Positions 1 to 11,280 of a stretch of 40,834 nucleotides of DNA are shown piece after piece. Source of the DNA: Candidatus Solincola quzhuomuensis (GTDB taxonomy: Bacteria; Actinomycetota; Geothermincolia; Geothermincolales; RBG-13-55-18); NCBI GenBank assembly GCA_015711855.1, contig JACVJF010000014.1:1-40834 (forward strand), read 5' to 3'. A model generated the notes under the pieces. The model worked only from the letters and a program-made list of their open reading frames with translations, was not told the DNA's origin and ran no database searches. Numbering within the stretch: position 1 is the stretch's first letter; each line of letters opens with the position of its first letter. The translations under genes and the position numbers were made by a program.

Positions 1-150
1 CTCCAAGGGCCCCTCCCGCCCCTGCACCCTCCTATCCGGGCGGATGATAATCAGGAGGACGATCAAGCCGACCAGCGCGAGCGCCGCCGCCGACCCCGCC
101 AGGATGAGGGACTTCTCAACTCCGCGACCTCTCCGCTCTTCGAAGGGCAT
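1..150 (-). CDS. Membrane-anchored protein, 3' end cut by window edge
   Basis: An ATG at 150 opens a frame that stays open for 50 codons to the left edge. A GGAGGTG Shine-Dalgarno sequence lies about 8 nt upstream. The visible N-terminus is a short charged stretch (about residues 1-14, rich in Arg and Glu), then a strongly hydrophobic segment (about 15-37, Leu/Ala/Ile/Val-rich), then a positively charged RPDRR stretch. This looks like a single membrane anchor with a short cytoplasmic N-terminus. The gene lies 78 nt downstream of the zinc-ribbon membrane protein gene and may be co-transcribed with it. I do not recognise a family from the 50 residues available. Real-gene status rests on the ribosome site, the clean membrane segment and the shared orientation. 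Confidence 0.55.
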   Translation of the reverse strand, partial: MPFEERRGRGVEKSLILAGSAAALALVGLIVLLIIIRPDRRVQGREGPLE

Positions 151-228
151 CCTCGCTTCACCTCCGCACCCCACCCCGCCGATCCCCACTCTCCGGCTTT
201 CCCGTTACGGCGACCGTTCCCCGCGGCC

Positions 229-1062
229 TCAGGCGGCTATGTCCTCGGGGACCTCCTCGGGGACCTCCTCCTCCAGCCATTCCTGCATGTGCCGCAACCA
301 TTCCTCCAACTCCTCGAGGTCCGTTCCCTCGGGAAAATTTCCCTCGGGAAAATCATTCCAAAATTCCGGCAGGCCGAGATCATCGGGACCGATTTCCGTT
401 CTCCCCTCGCCACGGAAGAACCTCGAAACGGCAAGGTCGGGCAGAGGGTCTTCCGCCAGATACCACCTCCCGTCTTGCCTGGTCATGCGAAAACGGACGG
501 GTTCCTCGCCCAGATCCGTCTCGGTCTTCATGCCCAGGACCGAGACGACCAGGGTGCCGGAGGTGGTGACCACGGAAGCGTCATGCACCCCTTTCCTCTC
601 CAGCTTCAGTCCCACGTCCTGGAACTCCACTTCCATAAAATGGAATCCAAGCTCCAATAACTTTCGAGGGTCGACGCCCATGTTCTCCCGGAGCAGACCG
701 TCCTCGGAGAAAAATCTCCCTTCGGCGAAGCAGCCCAGGTAGGAATCGACGTCCTTCTCCTCCAGGGCCCGCATGTACCTGTAGGCCAGGGACAACGGGT
801 CGTCCGACTTCGCTCCCCTCCACGAGAGCAGGTAAAGGATAAGGAGGGTCGCAGCGGCGGCGATCGTCAGGCATCCCACCGCGCCCGCCAGCAGGGCCAG
901 CCGCCTTCGTCCGCGAACGGTCCTTGCGGGAGCTGGCGGAGCCTCCGCCGGAACTCTTGGGAGGGGCACGTAAGTTTCCTCTCCGGTCAGGCAGGCGCCG
1001 CAGTACATGCAGAAGGAGGCAGTCTTTTCGACCTCCCTGCCGCAGCGGACACAGTAAATCAT
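229..1062 (-). CDS. Zinc-ribbon single-pass membrane protein, function unknown
   Basis: 277 residues from the ATG at 1062; a longer TTG start at 1083 is possible but adds only seven unremarkable residues, while the ATG has GTGAGGAC just upstream. Residues 1-22 form a zinc ribbon (C4-x2-C7 and C18-x2-C21). A Pro/Ala-rich linker follows, then one transmembrane segment (about 55-80) and an extracytoplasmic domain of roughly 170 residues with a YMRALEEKD-like helix followed by alternating strands. That arrangement is typical of zinc-ribbon proteins with an exported NTF2-like or DUF4878-like domain, but this is inference from architecture. The C-terminus is very acidic and ends in a short tandem repeat (EEVPEEVPED). 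It lies 112 nt downstream of gatB. Confidence 0.75.
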   Translation of the reverse strand: MIYCVRCGREVEKTASFCMYCGACLTGEETYVPLPRVPAEAPPAPARTVRGRRRLALLAGAVGCLTIAAAATLLILYLLSWRGAKSDDPLSLAYRYMRALEEKDVDSYLGCFAEGRFFSEDGLLRENMGVDPRKLLELGFHFMEVEFQDVGLKLERKGVHDASVVTTSGTLVVSVLGMKTETDLGEEPVRFRMTRQDGRWYLAEDPLPDLAVSRFFRGEGRTEIGPDDLGLPEFWNDFPEGNFPEGTDLEELEEWLRHMQEWLEEEVPEEVPEDIAA

Positions 1063-1174
1063 GTCCTCACCGGTCGATCCCAACCCCGCATCATTCCATC
1101 AACCGCTTCTCACCGCTATTCCTTTTTAGTAGAAGGTCGGCCGCATCCTGGAGCTCCCGGCAAAACATTCCGGC

Positions 1175-2635
1175 TCAACCGCTCTCCCGCAACAGGCGCT
1201 GGAGGATCTCGTTGACCATCTGAGGATTGGCCCGGCCCCCGGACCTGCGCATAACCTGGCCCACTAGGAAACCCAGAGCCTTTTCCTTACCCTTCCGGAA
1301 ATCCTCCACCACCTTGGGATTTTCTTCCAATACCGCTCCCACCAAGCGCTCCAGTTCTTCTTGGTCGCTTATCTGGGTGGCTCCCTTCTCCTCCACTATG
1401 AGGCGGGGATCGCGCCCGCTCTCGAGCATCTCCTGGAAGACGCTCTTGGCCAGGGTGACGCTGACCGTCCCCTTCTCCACGAGGTCGATTAGTTCCGCCA
1501 GCTGAGAGGGGGTGACCTTGACCTCCGGCACCTCCATACCCCTCGCGTTGAGATAAGCGGAAAGCTCTCCCATCATCCAGTTGCTGACCGCCTTGGGCGG
1601 AGCGCCCGCGGAAACGGCGCCCTCGAAGAAATCCCCCATGGCCTTGGACGAGGTCAAGAGGGCGGCGTCGTGGGCGGGCAGTCCGTATTCCTCCCGGAAA
1701 CGGCGCCGCCTCTCCGCCGGGAGCTCGGGCAGGGAGGACCTCACCCCCTCGACGAAACTGCGGTCCAGAACCAGGGGAACCAGATCCGGCTCCGGGAAGT
1801 AACGGTAATCGTAAGCGTATTCTTTGGTCCGCAGGGGCGTGGTCACGTTGGCGTCCGCATCCCAGTGACGGGTCTCCTGGACGATCTCCCCACCGCTATC
1901 CAGGATATCGCGCTGGCGGGATATCTCGTAGTCCAGGGCCCGGTAAAGGGCCCGGAAGGAGTTCATGTTCTTGATCTCCGTCTTCACCCCTAAGCAGGAC
2001 GAGCCCCTCGGACGCAGGGAGACGTTGGCGTCGCAGCGCAGGCTACCCTCCTCCATCTTGCAGTCGGACACCTCGAGGTGCTCCATGATGCTCTTCAGCT
2101 CCTGCATGAAGATGCGAGCCTGCTCCGGGGTGCGTATATCCGGTTCGGTGACTATCTCCAGGAGGGGAACCCCGGCGCGGTTGAAGTCCTCCAGGCTGTA
2201 CTCCGAGCCGTGAATCCGTCCGCTCTCGCTGGCGTGCAGCGTCTTCCCGGTGTCCTCCTCCAGATGAACCCTGGTGATGCCCACCCGAAAGGGACCTTCC
2301 TCGCTCTCCAGCTCCAGGAACCCGCCGACCGCCAGGGGCAGGTCGTACTGGGATATCTGATAATTCTTGGGCATGTCCGGGTAGAAATAGTTCTTGCGGT
2401 GGAAAACGCAGCGGGGAGCTATCTCGCAGTTCAGGGCCAGCGCCAGCCGGGTGGCCAGCTCCACCGCCCTCCTATTGAGCACGGGAAGCACCCCGGGGAG
2501 GCCCAGGCATACGGGGCAGGTCTTGGTGTTGGGCTCTCCCCCGAAGGAGGCGTCGCAGGAGCAGAACATCTTGGAACGCGTCTTCAGCTCGGCGTGGATC
2601 TCCAGGCCGATGACCGCCTCGTAATCGCCCATCAT
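1175..2635 (-). CDS. gatB: Aspartyl/glutamyl-tRNA(Asn/Gln) amidotransferase subunit B
   Basis: GatB is the kinase/tRNA-binding subunit of the cytoplasmic GatCAB complex. It phosphorylates the side chain of mischarged Asp-tRNA(Asn) or Glu-tRNA(Gln) before ammonia from GatA amidates it. The 486 residues match the usual family length. The N-terminus carries the hallmark [12 protein letters not shown], a Cys-rich zinc region ([17 protein letters not shown] at about residues 26-45), then [20 protein letters not shown]; the C-terminus is the YqeY-like tRNA-binding tail ending in NPQMVNEIL. The start overlaps the gatA stop by 4 nt (ATGA), so translation is probably coupled. A second ATG directly follows the first, and either could be used. 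Confidence 0.97.
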   Translation of the reverse strand: MMGDYEAVIGLEIHAELKTRSKMFCSCDASFGGEPNTKTCPVCLGLPGVLPVLNRRAVELATRLALALNCEIAPRCVFHRKNYFYPDMPKNYQISQYDLPLAVGGFLELESEEGPFRVGITRVHLEEDTGKTLHASESGRIHGSEYSLEDFNRAGVPLLEIVTEPDIRTPEQARIFMQELKSIMEHLEVSDCKMEEGSLRCDANVSLRPRGSSCLGVKTEIKNMNSFRALYRALDYEISRQRDILDSGGEIVQETRHWDADANVTTPLRTKEYAYDYRYFPEPDLVPLVLDRSFVEGVRSSLPELPAERRRRFREEYGLPAHDAALLTSSKAMGDFFEGAVSAGAPPKAVSNWMMGELSAYLNARGMEVPEVKVTPSQLAELIDLVEKGTVSVTLAKSVFQEMLESGRDPRLIVEEKGATQISDQEELERLVGAVLEENPKVVEDFRKGKEKALGFLVGQVMRRSGGRANPQMVNEILQRLLRESG

Positions 2636-4101
2636 CCCACCCCCCTACCCGCCTTCGGCCTCTCCCGGAACCCGATGGCCACCTCCAGGGCGCTTGCCAC
2701 CCGCAGGAGCGTGGTCTCCTCCAGCACCCTACCCATGATCTGCAGGCCCACGGGCAAACCGTCCTCCAGACCGCAGGGCATGCTGATGGCCGGGATCCCG
2801 GCCAGGTTTACGGGAATGGTGCATACGTCGGAGAGATACATGGCCAGGGGATCCTCCACCTTCTCCCCCAGGGCGAAGGCCGGCGTGGGGGAGGTGGGGC
2901 TGACCAGTACGTCGTAGCGCTGGAAGGCTCGCCGAAAATCCTCCACGATCAGGGTCCTGATCTTCTGGGCCTGTCCGTAATAGGCCTCGTAATAACCGGC
3001 GGAAAGGGCGTAAGTGCCCAACATTATGCGTCTCTTGACCTCCGCGCCGAAACCCTTCGCCCTGGTCTTACCGTACATCTCCAGCATGTCCTTTCCCTCC
3101 ACGCGCAGTCCGTAGCGGACCCCGTCGTAGCGGGCCAGGTTGGAGCTGGCCTCGGCGGGGGCGATAATATAGTAGGCACTCAGGGCATAGTCGAGATGGG
3201 GGAGGGTGGTCTCCTCCACTTCCGCTCCCAGTTCCTGGAAAATCTCCAGGCTTCGCTCCATGGCCTTCCTAACCCCCGGGGTAAGTCCTTCCTGCACGAG
3301 TTCCCGGGGCACCCCTATCCTCATCCCCCGCACTCCTCCGTCCAGCGCCGCCAGGTAGTCGGAGGGTTCCACGTTAAGCGAGGTGGAATCCCGGGGGTCG
3401 TGACCGGCGATGAGGGCGAGCAAAAGGGCGCAGTCCCGCACGTTCCGCGTGATGGGTCCCACCTGGTCCAGGGAGGAGGCGAAGGCTACCAACCCGTACC
3501 GCGAAACCAGCCCATAAGTGGGCTTGAGGCCCACCAGCCCACAGAAGGAGGCCGGCTGGCGTATGGAGCCGCCCGTGTCCGAGCCCAGAGCCCAAATCGC
3601 CTCCCCGGCCGCCACCGCCGCCGCCGATCCGCCGCTGGATCCACCGGGAACGCGCCCCAGGTCCCAAGGATTCCGTGTGGGCCCGAAGGCGGAGTTCTCC
3701 GTGGAGGAACCCATGGCGAACTCGTCCATGTTGGCCTTTCCCATCATGGTCATGCCCGCTCGCTTCAGGCGGCTCACCACGGTGGCGTCGTAAACCGGCA
3801 CGTAATTCTCCAGGATGCGCGAACCGCAGGTGGTGCGTATGCCCTTGGTGCACAGCACGTCCTTGACCGCCAAGGGGATTCCCGCCGCGACTCCGGGGTC
3901 CTCGCCCGCGGCCAGCCGATCGTCGGCGGCCCGAGCGGCCTCCTCCGCGGCCTCCAGGGTGAGGGTTATATAGGAGTTGACCTTCCTCTCCACTTCCTCG
4001 ATACGATCCCGAACGGCGCGGAAGACCTCTAAGGCGGAGACCTCCCTCCGGCGTATCATCTCTTTTAATTCCCATGCCCCTTTTTCGTGAAGTTCTTCCA
4101 C
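2632..4101 (-). CDS. gatA: Aspartyl/glutamyl-tRNA(Asn/Gln) amidotransferase subunit A
   Basis: GatA is the amidase subunit that releases ammonia from glutamine for the GatCAB reaction. The Ser-cis-Ser-Lys triad of the amidase-signature family is complete: K80 in AVKD, S155 in the GGSSGGS motif and S179 in [11 protein letters not shown]. The length of 489 residues is normal. The start is GTG at 4101 with GGGGGAATGAG just upstream. The gene follows the 7-TM protein gene by 16 nt and overlaps gatB by 4 nt. Together with gatC at 4815-5096 it gives a complete GatCAB. The set suggests that the organism makes Gln-tRNA and/or Asn-tRNA by the indirect, transamidation route. Confidence 0.97.
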   Translation of the reverse strand: MEELHEKGAWELKEMIRRREVSALEVFRAVRDRIEEVERKVNSYITLTLEAAEEAARAADDRLAAGEDPGVAAGIPLAVKDVLCTKGIRTTCGSRILENYVPVYDATVVSRLKRAGMTMMGKANMDEFAMGSSTENSAFGPTRNPWDLGRVPGGSSGGSAAAVAAGEAIWALGSDTGGSIRQPASFCGLVGLKPTYGLVSRYGLVAFASSLDQVGPITRNVRDCALLLALIAGHDPRDSTSLNVEPSDYLAALDGGVRGMRIGVPRELVQEGLTPGVRKAMERSLEIFQELGAEVEETTLPHLDYALSAYYIIAPAEASSNLARYDGVRYGLRVEGKDMLEMYGKTRAKGFGAEVKRRIMLGTYALSAGYYEAYYGQAQKIRTLIVEDFRRAFQRYDVLVSPTSPTPAFALGEKVEDPLAMYLSDVCTIPVNLAGIPAISMPCGLEDGLPVGLQIMGRVLEETTLLRVASALEVAIGFRERPKAGRGVG

Positions 4102-4117
4102 CTCATTCCCCCGCTTC

Positions 4118-4798
4118 CTAGACCTCCGTTTTCTGCCTCGTCCTCACCGTCACCGCCCTGGCCAAGATCAGGGCTCCCACCAACCAGGCCAACTCCACCA
4201 GGGGTATCCGGGAACCGAACCAGTTCCTCGCTCCCAGGACATCGCCCAACACGTTGGCGCATAAAAGAAACAGGAGAGCCGCCAGAACGATACTCACCCG
4301 CCTCCCTTCCCTCTCCCTCCCCTCCCGTCGCAGGACCTGAAGGAGGGCAAGGATATGGAAAAGGGCCAGTACGGCATAGAAGAGCATAGCCGCCGCGTTC
4401 ACCAGGACGGGTGGCGAACGGATCTCGAGGACCCATGTGTTTCCGTTATGGCTGAAAGCCTTGTCCCCGTTGATCAGGACGGCAGCCGCAGCGAACTGGA
4501 GGGGGAGAGACCAGAAAAAGAGGGTGTGATCGGAGTTCCTGGCGAAAGAGCGGGCGAACAGGAAGACGAAGAAAGAGCTCATAAGGGTCAGGACCATGGC
4601 CATCTGCCGGAAGGAAAGGCTTATGGTCAGGTCCCGCAACCACCAGGATACGGCGGAAAAAACGGCGGAAAGGGCTCCGGCGATGACCCACACCAGGAAC
4701 CACAGACCTATCTCGCCCCTTTTTCCCGCATGCCTGTGGAACCACGCAGCCACTCCCGTCAGGACGGCGGCGGTGAGCAGGAGCAGGTAGGGGCCCAC
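4118..4798 (-). CDS. Seven-TM integral membrane protein of unknown function
   Basis: 226 residues starting at a GTG (4798) with a good GGAGG site 5 nt upstream. Seven hydrophobic segments can be read, at about residues 4-20, 29-52, 60-84, 90-110, 128-155, 167-190 and 199-221, with Arg/Lys-rich loops. The layout resembles the 7-TM sensor half of some bacterial histidine kinases, but no kinase domain follows, so I would not assign a function. It is inserted between gatC (16-nt gap) and gatA (16-nt gap), so it is almost certainly co-transcribed with the tRNA amidotransferase genes. That is unusual company for a membrane protein and suggests lineage-specific insertion rather than a role in amidation. 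Confidence 0.75.
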   Translation of the reverse strand: MGPYLLLLTAAVLTGVAAWFHRHAGKRGEIGLWFLVWVIAGALSAVFSAVSWWLRDLTISLSFRQMAMVLTLMSSFFVFLFARSFARNSDHTLFFWSLPLQFAAAAVLINGDKAFSHNGNTWVLEIRSPPVLVNAAAMLFYAVLALFHILALLQVLRREGREREGRRVSIVLAALLFLLCANVLGDVLGARNWFGSRIPLVELAWLVGALILARAVTVRTRQKTEV

Positions 4799-4814
4799 TT
4801 GATCCTCCCGACCG

Positions 4815-5096
4815 TCAGATTATCCTGGGCACCAGGAAATAGCCCCCTTCCCGCCGCGGCGCATTGGAAAGGGCTTCTTCCTGGGAAAGGCCGGGCATAA
4901 CCTCGTCTTCTCGCATGACGTTCTTCAAGGGGACCACGTGGGAGGTCGGTTCCACGTCCGCGGTGGGGAGGGACTTGATCTTTTCCGCGTGTTCCAGGAC
5001 CTGGCCCAACTGCCGGGTGAACCGCTCTTTCTCCTCCTCCGACAGCTCCAGGCGCGCCAACCAGGCCACGTATTCCACGTCCTTTTCGTCGATCAT
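4815..5096 (-). CDS. gatC: Aspartyl/glutamyl-tRNA(Asn/Gln) amidotransferase subunit C
   Basis: GatC is the small subunit that wraps around GatA and stabilises the GatCAB complex. The 93 residues match the family size. Family hallmarks are visible: the N-terminal VEYVAWLARLELSEEE, the central PTADVEPTSHVVPLKNVMREDEV and the C-terminal APRREGGYFLVPRII. The ATG at 5096 is preceded by AAGGAGAAGGGG. It lies 80 nt downstream of ligA and 16 nt upstream of the 7-TM gene. Confidence 0.96.
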   Translation of the reverse strand: MIDEKDVEYVAWLARLELSEEEKERFTRQLGQVLEHAEKIKSLPTADVEPTSHVVPLKNVMREDEVMPGLSQEEALSNAPRREGGYFLVPRII

Positions 5097-5176
5097 GATC
5101 CCCTTCTCCTTTTCGTCTCCTTCATCCTCCGGTCAGCGAAAAGACCCTTTTTTTGTTCCCGGGTCTCGGGAGCCCC

Positions 5177-7398
<2,222 letters not shown>

Positions 7399-8130
7399 TC
7401 AGACCTTTTCCAATCGGAGGTCGCCCTTCACCCCCAGTCGGCTTCCCATGATGAGAAGACACCCGTGCACGCCCTCCAGCGCGTTAACCCTGTCCAGGGC
7501 CTCCTCCATCCTCCCCGGATCCTTGGCCAGGTTACCCAGCAGTGTGGCGGCGGCGTCCGCCAGGGAGGCGCTTTCCGCCACCACCAAGGCCGCGTCGGCC
7601 CTCCCGGCACTGTAGGAGGGCCCCACGGTGGCCGAGGAGGTGCATATGCCTATCCCTTCAGGAGGAGTGGGAGGGACCACCAGGGCCAGCTTGCCGCTGA
7701 GGGGCGATTCTCCGGCGAAGACGCCGATGCGGACCTTTCGGGTCGCGAGCAGGAATATGTCGCCGCCGTTCTCCACCATTACCTCGGGAGATAGGGGAGC
7801 CAGGTCCCTTCCCACCATCTCGGCCACCGCTCCGGCCACCGCGGCCATGGGTCCCACTCCCGTTTTGAAAGCGGCGGAGGCCATCCGCCTGATTATCTCG
7901 GGGACCTCGCCAGAAACGTCGTAAGGCCGGTAGGTGGTACGAAAAAGCGGCTGACGAGTTATGAACTCCTCCAGCTCGCTCCGGTGGCGGGAAAGCGACC
8001 GGTAAGCCTCCTTGGAGAGGTCCCGGCGCGCCCAGATGAAAAGGTCGCTTTCCTTCAACCTCACTTGGAAGGATACGAGCCCGGCGGCCTTCGTCTCCTC
8101 TCGGTAAAAGCGGTGTATGTACTCCCTCAT
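7399..8130 (-). CDS. UPF0280 (ApbE-related) family protein
   Basis: The sequence from MREYIHRFYREE through the GVGPMAAVAGAVAEMVGRDL and VENGGDIFLL motifs to the C-terminal GLSYSAGRADA-like region (here PSYSAGRADAALVV) matches the UPF0280 family, distantly related to the flavin transferase ApbE. The biochemical role of the family is not established to my knowledge. I chose the ATG at 8130 (243 residues, close to usual length, with a GGAGACG site upstream) over the GTG at 8241, which would add 37 residues lacking family character. The gene lies between the antiporter operon and ligA. Confidence 0.85.
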   Translation of the reverse strand: MREYIHRFYREETKAAGLVSFQVRLKESDLFIWARRDLSKEAYRSLSRHRSELEEFITRQPLFRTTYRPYDVSGEVPEIIRRMASAAFKTGVGPMAAVAGAVAEMVGRDLAPLSPEVMVENGGDIFLLATRKVRIGVFAGESPLSGKLALVVPPTPPEGIGICTSSATVGPSYSAGRADAALVVAESASLADAAATLLGNLAKDPGRMEEALDRVNALEGVHGCLLIMGSRLGVKGDLRLEKV

Positions 8131-8294
8131 CGACGTCTCCGTTTGGGTCCCCTCTTCGGTCGAGGACCTTTCACCGGCAACATGCGTCTCCCCCTCTATC
8201 CAACCGATATCCACTAGGTGAACAGAGGGATTTCCCGACACGCGCCGGGGACAAAGAGCGGTCGCGCCGGGTCTTCCGGGAGGGTTATCGACGC

Positions 8295-8522
8295 CTATTC
8301 TTCCTTGCTTTTACGGTCCTCCTCCCCGGCCTTGCGCCTGGTGATGACCACCAGGGTGACTACCGCGGCCAGGATGGCCAGCCATATAGCGGCTATGGTG
8401 ACCACCAGCCGGACGGGACTTCCCCCTCCACTTTCTCCTTCCTGCCGGGCAAGTGCGGGACCCATGCTGCTGAGGAGGAAAAAAGCGACCAGGACGACCG
8501 CCACCAAGGTCCTCTTACCCAT
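8295..8522 (-). CDS. Small protein with signal peptide and one TM segment
   Basis: 75 residues from the ATG at 8522; a GTG at 8534 would add four. A clear signal peptide (residues 1-25: GKR, hydrophobic core, ALA cleavage site) is followed by a short Gly/Ser/Glu-rich exported linker. One transmembrane helix (about 38-60) and a charged cytoplasmic tail rich in Lys, Arg and Glu complete it. No family is recognised. It lies 53 nt after the 140-residue lateral-helix protein at the 3' end of the Mrp/Mbh-like operon, so it may be an accessory subunit of that complex. That role is inference from position only. Confidence 0.6.
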   Translation of the reverse strand: MGKRTLVAVVLVAFFLLSSMGPALARQEGESGGGSPVRLVVTIAAIWLAILAAVVTLVVITRRKAGEEDRKSKEE

Positions 8523-8575
8523 ACACACCCCCACGTACTACTCGCTCGTCAACCGGACTATTCCCCTTCGCAACC

Positions 8576-8998
8576 CTAAAGGAGCCTCATGATGAGCAGG
8601 AAGACGAGGGTCACCGCTATGGCCAACGCTCCCAGGGCGAGGTCGCGGTTGAGGCGCTGCATGGCCTCGGGCAAGAGGCGCCGCGTCTCTCGACGAAGCC
8701 TCCTCCAGTCCCTTCGCAACCCGACCCTGGCCCTCTTTTTCGCTTTGGCGTACCTCCACCCCCCCTCGATCAGGAAAGCTTGGAACCATCTGGCGGCGCG
8801 CGTGTACCAATACTCCACCTTCGTTTCCTTGGGCACGCGCAGGGAAAAGGGGTCGAATTTGAAAAGCTTCAACTGGAAAAGGTCGGAAGCGGCCGCATAC
8901 AAGATGACCGCGATCCCGGCCATGGCGGCGACGAAAGCGGCGAAGATGTCCCTGGCCAGATCGTTTTCCATGGCCACCATCCGAATCGCGTTCACCAT
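8576..8998 (-). CDS. Free-standing NuoL C-terminal-like (lateral helix) protein
   Basis: 140 residues with a hydrophobic segment near the N-terminus (about 17-40), a long basic amphipathic middle and a C-terminal TM ending FLLIMRLL. It aligns by eye with the last ~140 residues of the 714-residue NuoL-like protein encoded just upstream. Shared landmarks are KEIF/RDIF before the first TM; FRFRLPRWLGVDFWYLRGA against FSLRVPKETKVEYWYTRAA; and GALVIAVSLTLFLIMRLL against GALAIAVTLVFLLIMRLL. In complex I and Mbh/Mrp relatives this region forms TM15, lateral helix HL and TM16, supplied in Mbh by a separate small subunit (MbhI). I infer a similar coupling element here. The ATG at 8998 has only a weak ribosome site. 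Confidence 0.75.
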   Translation of the reverse strand: MVNAIRMVAMENDLARDIFAAFVAAMAGIAVILYAAASDLFQLKLFKFDPFSLRVPKETKVEYWYTRAARWFQAFLIEGGWRYAKAKKRARVGLRRDWRRLRRETRRLLPEAMQRLNRDLALGALAIAVTLVFLLIMRLL

Positions 8999-9119
8999 GC
9001 TCCATCCCCGTCCTTCAGCTTGGACCGAGTACCGAAACCTTGGTCCTTCCCTCCGGTCCGCACAAGGAATTTCTTTACTATAAGAAAATATATACGCCCT
9101 ACGCCCCTGCCGCCTTCGC

Positions 9120-11264
9120 TCACAGGAGCCTCATGATCAGGAAAAGGGTGAGCGATACGGCGATCACCAGCGCTCCCACGGCGATGTCTCCTTGATACTC
9201 TCTAATCCTGGGCATGAGTTCCGCGCTGGCCTCCCGATAAGCCCTGACCGCCGCCTCCCGGATAAAGGATGCCGGCCGAGAGGTCAGAGAGGGATAAACA
9301 ACCTCCCTCACCGTCGTCACCACGGCCCTGGCCCCCTTCTTGCAAGCGGTCACCAAACCCTCCTTCAGCGGGGCGTAAGCGCGTTTTCCCCACCACAGAA
9401 CCGCCAGGGAACTCCGCGCTCCCCGCAGGTACCAGAAATCCACTCCTAACCAGCGGGGAAGCCGGAAGCGGAAGACGTCCGGTCCCACCCGCCGCCTGCC
9501 CAGGATATCGGGCCAAGCACCCAGGAAGAACAGGCTTAAGCCTATGGCCAGGGGGACGAATATCTCCTTCACGTTTGACCAGAGAAAGATGGGTGTCCGT
9601 GCCAAGTGCTCCACGTAATGGACTTCCAGGCCCGGTACCGTCCCCGTCGCTGGACCGATGAGCCTCCGCAGCAAGATGCCGGGAAAGAGGCCGTTGAAAA
9701 GCACCCCGCCTGCCAGGATACCCGCGCCCAGGAGCATCCACGTCGGCGCTTCCCTCACCTCCATCAGGTGATGGGCTCGCTCCGGAGAGGGCCGGCGGAA
9801 AAAGGTGTAGTAGGTCATCTTGGTTATGTAGGCGATGGTCCCTCCGCTGGTTATGATGAACATGACCTCCGCGGCCTTCACCCATCCCGCCGTGGCCAGG
9901 TGAGCTCCTTCCGCCAGATGGTGAGACTCCAGGATGGCGTGATGTAGGAGGGTCTTGGAAACGAACCCGTTGCCCAAGGGAATACCCATGATCCCCAAGG
10001 CGGAAATGCACCAGAAAAAGGTGGTCAGGGGCATGCGCTTCCAAAGGCCTCCCAGCTTGAACATGTCCAGCTCGTGGGCACAATAGAGCACGGAGCCGGC
10101 GGCCAGGAAGAAACATCCCTTGAACAGAGCGTGGTTGATGATGTGGTAAAGGCTTCCACCCATGCCCATGGCCCCTTCTCCGCCCAGAAAACCCAAACAA
10201 CCTATCCCGAAGAGTATGTACCCCATCTGGCTGACGCTGGAGTAGGCCAGGGTACGCTTGATGTCCGTCTGTACCAGGGCTAGGAGCATGCCCGTGAACA
10301 TGGTGGCCACGGCTATCCAGATGACGGCGAAACCCAACATGCGCACGTCGGCGGCCAGGCCTCCCGCGGCATGGACCATCGCCTCGTTCCCATGGGTCAC
10401 CGCGGCGTGCCCCGCCGCCGTGTGGGACACCGGAGCCTGTAAGAAAGAGAGCACCGTGCGCAGGATACCGTAAGCCCCGGCCTTGATCATCACCCCGGAG
10501 AGGAGGGCGCTGGCCGGGGAGGGAGCCGCCGGGTGGGCATCGGGAAGCCACACGTGCAGGGGGACCATGCCCGCCTTCACCCCGAACCCCGCTATGAGGA
10601 GCACCACCGCCACCACCTTGAAGGGGCCGCCAAGCCAGGCGCTTCCCGTGAGGGGCCGGAAGGAAACGGTCCCGGCGTATCCCAAGTACAGAAATATGCC
10701 GCCGACGAGGAGCAGGCCGCCGATCACGGTCAGGGATATGTATTTGGCGGCCGCATCCCGCGCCTTCCTGGTCTCGGAGTGGATGACCAGGAGATAGGCC
10801 AGGAGGCCCATGGCCTCGAAGAAGAGGTACAGGCTGAAGAAATCCCGTACCGTGAAGACGCCCAGCGTCGCCGCTTGGGTGAGGAGCATGAAGAGGAAGA
10901 AGCGGGTCCGTTTGTGCTCGTGATCCATATACCGGAAGGCGTGCAGGGCCGCGGCGAACCACAAAAGAGAGGCGAAGAAGGCGAAGAAGGCGCTTACGGA
11001 ATCCACCTCCAGGCCGCAGGAAAACCGCTCTCCCAGGCGCATGAAACCGAGGTCGAAATAAACCGGACCCCGTCCCAAAACTCGGGAGAGCATGGCCAAG
11101 ACCACCACCAGCGTGGCGCCGGTGGAGACAACCGCCGTCCAGTTGCGCAGCCGCGGTCTTCGCTCTCCCGCGGCCAAAGTCCCCAATCCTCCCAGGAGGG
11201 GCAGGGCCAAAGCCAGGGCGGGGAGGATGGAGTAGGCCAGTATGGTAACCTTTTCCTCGTGCAA
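9120..11264 (-). CDS. NuoL/MrpA-like antiporter subunit with C-terminal lateral-helix extension
   Basis: 714-residue member of the proton-conducting membrane family of complex I, Mrp and Mbh. Hallmarks are the TM5 glutamate in LFFEAMGLLAYLLV, the TM7 lysine in GFGVKAGMVPLHVWLPDAH, AAPSPASALLSG and DIKRTLAYSSVSQMGYI. From about residue 575 an extension contains a TM, a DFWYLRG motif, a long amphipathic basic helix and a last TM ending IMRLL, as in the lateral helix of NuoL. The likely start is TTG at 11264 since no ATG is available nearby and the family N-terminus begins there. It follows the second MrpD-like gene by 16 nt. It probably forms one of three ion channels in a Na+/H+-translocating complex. 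Confidence 0.9.
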   Translation of the reverse strand: MHEEKVTILAYSILPALALALPLLGGLGTLAAGERRPRLRNWTAVVSTGATLVVVLAMLSRVLGRGPVYFDLGFMRLGERFSCGLEVDSVSAFFAFFASLLWFAAALHAFRYMDHEHKRTRFFLFMLLTQAATLGVFTVRDFFSLYLFFEAMGLLAYLLVIHSETRKARDAAAKYISLTVIGGLLLVGGIFLYLGYAGTVSFRPLTGSAWLGGPFKVVAVVLLIAGFGVKAGMVPLHVWLPDAHPAAPSPASALLSGVMIKAGAYGILRTVLSFLQAPVSHTAAGHAAVTHGNEAMVHAAGGLAADVRMLGFAVIWIAVATMFTGMLLALVQTDIKRTLAYSSVSQMGYILFGIGCLGFLGGEGAMGMGGSLYHIINHALFKGCFFLAAGSVLYCAHELDMFKLGGLWKRMPLTTFFWCISALGIMGIPLGNGFVSKTLLHHAILESHHLAEGAHLATAGWVKAAEVMFIITSGGTIAYITKMTYYTFFRRPSPERAHHLMEVREAPTWMLLGAGILAGGVLFNGLFPGILLRRLIGPATGTVPGLEVHYVEHLARTPIFLWSNVKEIFVPLAIGLSLFFLGAWPDILGRRRVGPDVFRFRLPRWLGVDFWYLRGARSSLAVLWWGKRAYAPLKEGLVTACKKGARAVVTTVREVVYPSLTSRPASFIREAAVRAYREASAELMPRIREYQGDIAVGALVIAVSLTLFLIMRLL

Positions 11265-11280
11265 CCTCTTACCTCACGGC

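Noticed and set aside
5126-5176. Intrinsic terminator between ligA and gatC (TCCCG/CGGGA stem beside a homopolymer run)
   Set aside because: On the minus strand the stem is followed by an A-run, not a U-run; it would only work for a plus-strand gene, and none exists there.
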